DNA of 6,995 bases, from NCBI GenBank assembly GCA_030597435.1, contig JAUVRV010000137.1:1-6995 (forward strand), written 5' to 3'. This document shows, piece by piece, positions 6,560-6,995 of the stretch (position 1 is its first letter; each line of letters begins with the position of its first letter). Below the pieces are notes generated by a model. The model was not told the DNA's origin. It saw nothing but the letters and a program-made list of their open reading frames with translations, and made no database searches. The stretch is from Gemmatimonadales bacterium (lineage in GTDB: Bacteria > Gemmatimonadota > Gemmatimonadetes > Gemmatimonadales > GWC2-71-9). The position numbers and the translations under genes are program-made.

Positions 6560-6995
6560 ACGATCCCGTCTTGGCTCATCTCGAGACCGACAGACCGGCG
6601 ATCGTGGAGCGGTTGCTTGACCTGGTCCGTATTCCATCCGTCAGCACCGATCCATCTTACCAACAGGGTATGGCGCAGGCGCGAGAGGTGTTGTCGCAGC
6701 GGCTACGCCATATGGGCCTGGCGAACGTTCAAACCCTCGAGGCCGGCGGCCACCCTGCGCTGTACGGCGAATGGTTGGCTGCCGCTGCCAAACCCACCTT
6801 GATGGTGTACGGTCACTACGATGTACAGCCGCCGGATCCGCTGGAGCAATGGCATTCACCGCCATTCGAACCGGAGGTGCGTGACAGCAGGATCTACGGC
6901 CGCGGCGTATCCGACGACAAAGGACCCTCATCGATCGCCTTGGAGACGATTGCGGCCTTTCTCCGCATCGAAGGTGGCTTGCCGTTCAATGTGAA
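6556..6995 (+). CDS. M20-family metallopeptidase (dipeptidase-like), 5' part
   Basis: The frame opens at GTG 6556, overlapping the SDR stop as GTGA, and runs off the window end; 146 residues are visible. It reads MNDPVLAHLE, then an N-terminal helix with LLDLVRIPSVST, the standard opening of M20 peptidases. LMVYGHYDVQP (82-92) holds metal ligand H87 and the assisting D89. WHSPPFEPE and IYGRGVSDDKGP (113-124) follow, with the bridging-metal Asp D120. These are the first half of the di-zinc catalytic domain; the lid domain and the remaining ligands lie outside the window. M20 enzymes hydrolyse dipeptides, N-acyl amino acids or carbamoyl compounds; the YGHYDVQP and SDDKG forms are closest to the dipeptidase (CNDP/PepV-like) branch. 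There is no strong Shine-Dalgarno, so translation is probably coupled to the SDR. It is likely the last hydrolytic step of the operon, substrate unknown. Confidence 0.9.
   Translation, partial: MNDPVLAHLETDRPAIVERLLDLVRIPSVSTDPSYQQGMAQAREVLSQRLRHMGLANVQTLEAGGHPALYGEWLAAAAKPTLMVYGHYDVQPPDPLEQWHSPPFEPEVRDSRIYGRGVSDDKGPSSIALETIAAFLRIEGGLPFNV

Noticed and set aside
1..6995. tRNA, rRNA, CRISPR or insertion-sequence features
   Set aside because: I found no cloverleaf-like segment, regular spaced repeats, transposase frame or terminal inverted repeats on reading the window.

Overview
This is a GC-rich bacterial window with five complete or near-complete genes plus one gene cut by each edge. Nothing in it fixes the taxon. 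GC-rich coding sequence, frequent GTG starts, a Tat-type lipidless signal on a serine hydrolase and a probable leaderless GTG gene would suit an Actinomycetota or Chloroflexota lineage, probably environmental. That is inference only. I saw no tRNA, rRNA, CRISPR array, insertion sequence or phage gene.

Left part (1-2405): the 3' end of a glycoside-hydrolase-like gene (DUF6067-type TIM barrel plus C-terminal beta domain, + strand) meets an exported beta-lactamase-fold serine hydrolase (- strand) tail to tail. The 19-nt gap holds a perfect 7-bp inverted repeat that could terminate transcription from both sides. The serine hydrolase has a good Shine-Dalgarno and a plausible sigma70 promoter.

Middle (2406-4977): a 217-nt divergent intergenic region leads to a stand-alone CheY-like receiver protein (120 aa). 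It is followed, after a GC hairpin and a C-rich tract, by a 648-aa ABC-F ATPase with two ABC domains, a PtIM linker and a C-terminal coiled coil. The ABC-F gene starts at a GTG with no Shine-Dalgarno and a -10-like box 9 nt upstream, so it may be leaderless.

Right part (5101-6995): a tightly overlapped + strand operon of a creatininase-family amidohydrolase, a short-chain dehydrogenase/reductase (SDR) and an M20 metallopeptidase (cut by the window end). Successive genes overlap at stop/start (GTGGTAG and GTGA), so they are probably translationally coupled. An amidohydrolase, an NAD-type oxidoreductase and an M20 amidase/dipeptidase together suggest catabolism of a small amide or cyclic amide, substrate unknown. 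The SDR reading frame is broken by an apparent one-base deletion near 5901-5903. Restoring one G gives a full 255-aa SDR, so this is either a sequencing error or a very recent mutation.

I did not find convincing evidence of a wholly new system. The most useful items to check are the SDR frameshift, the three-gene catabolic operon and the unusual ABC-F start region.
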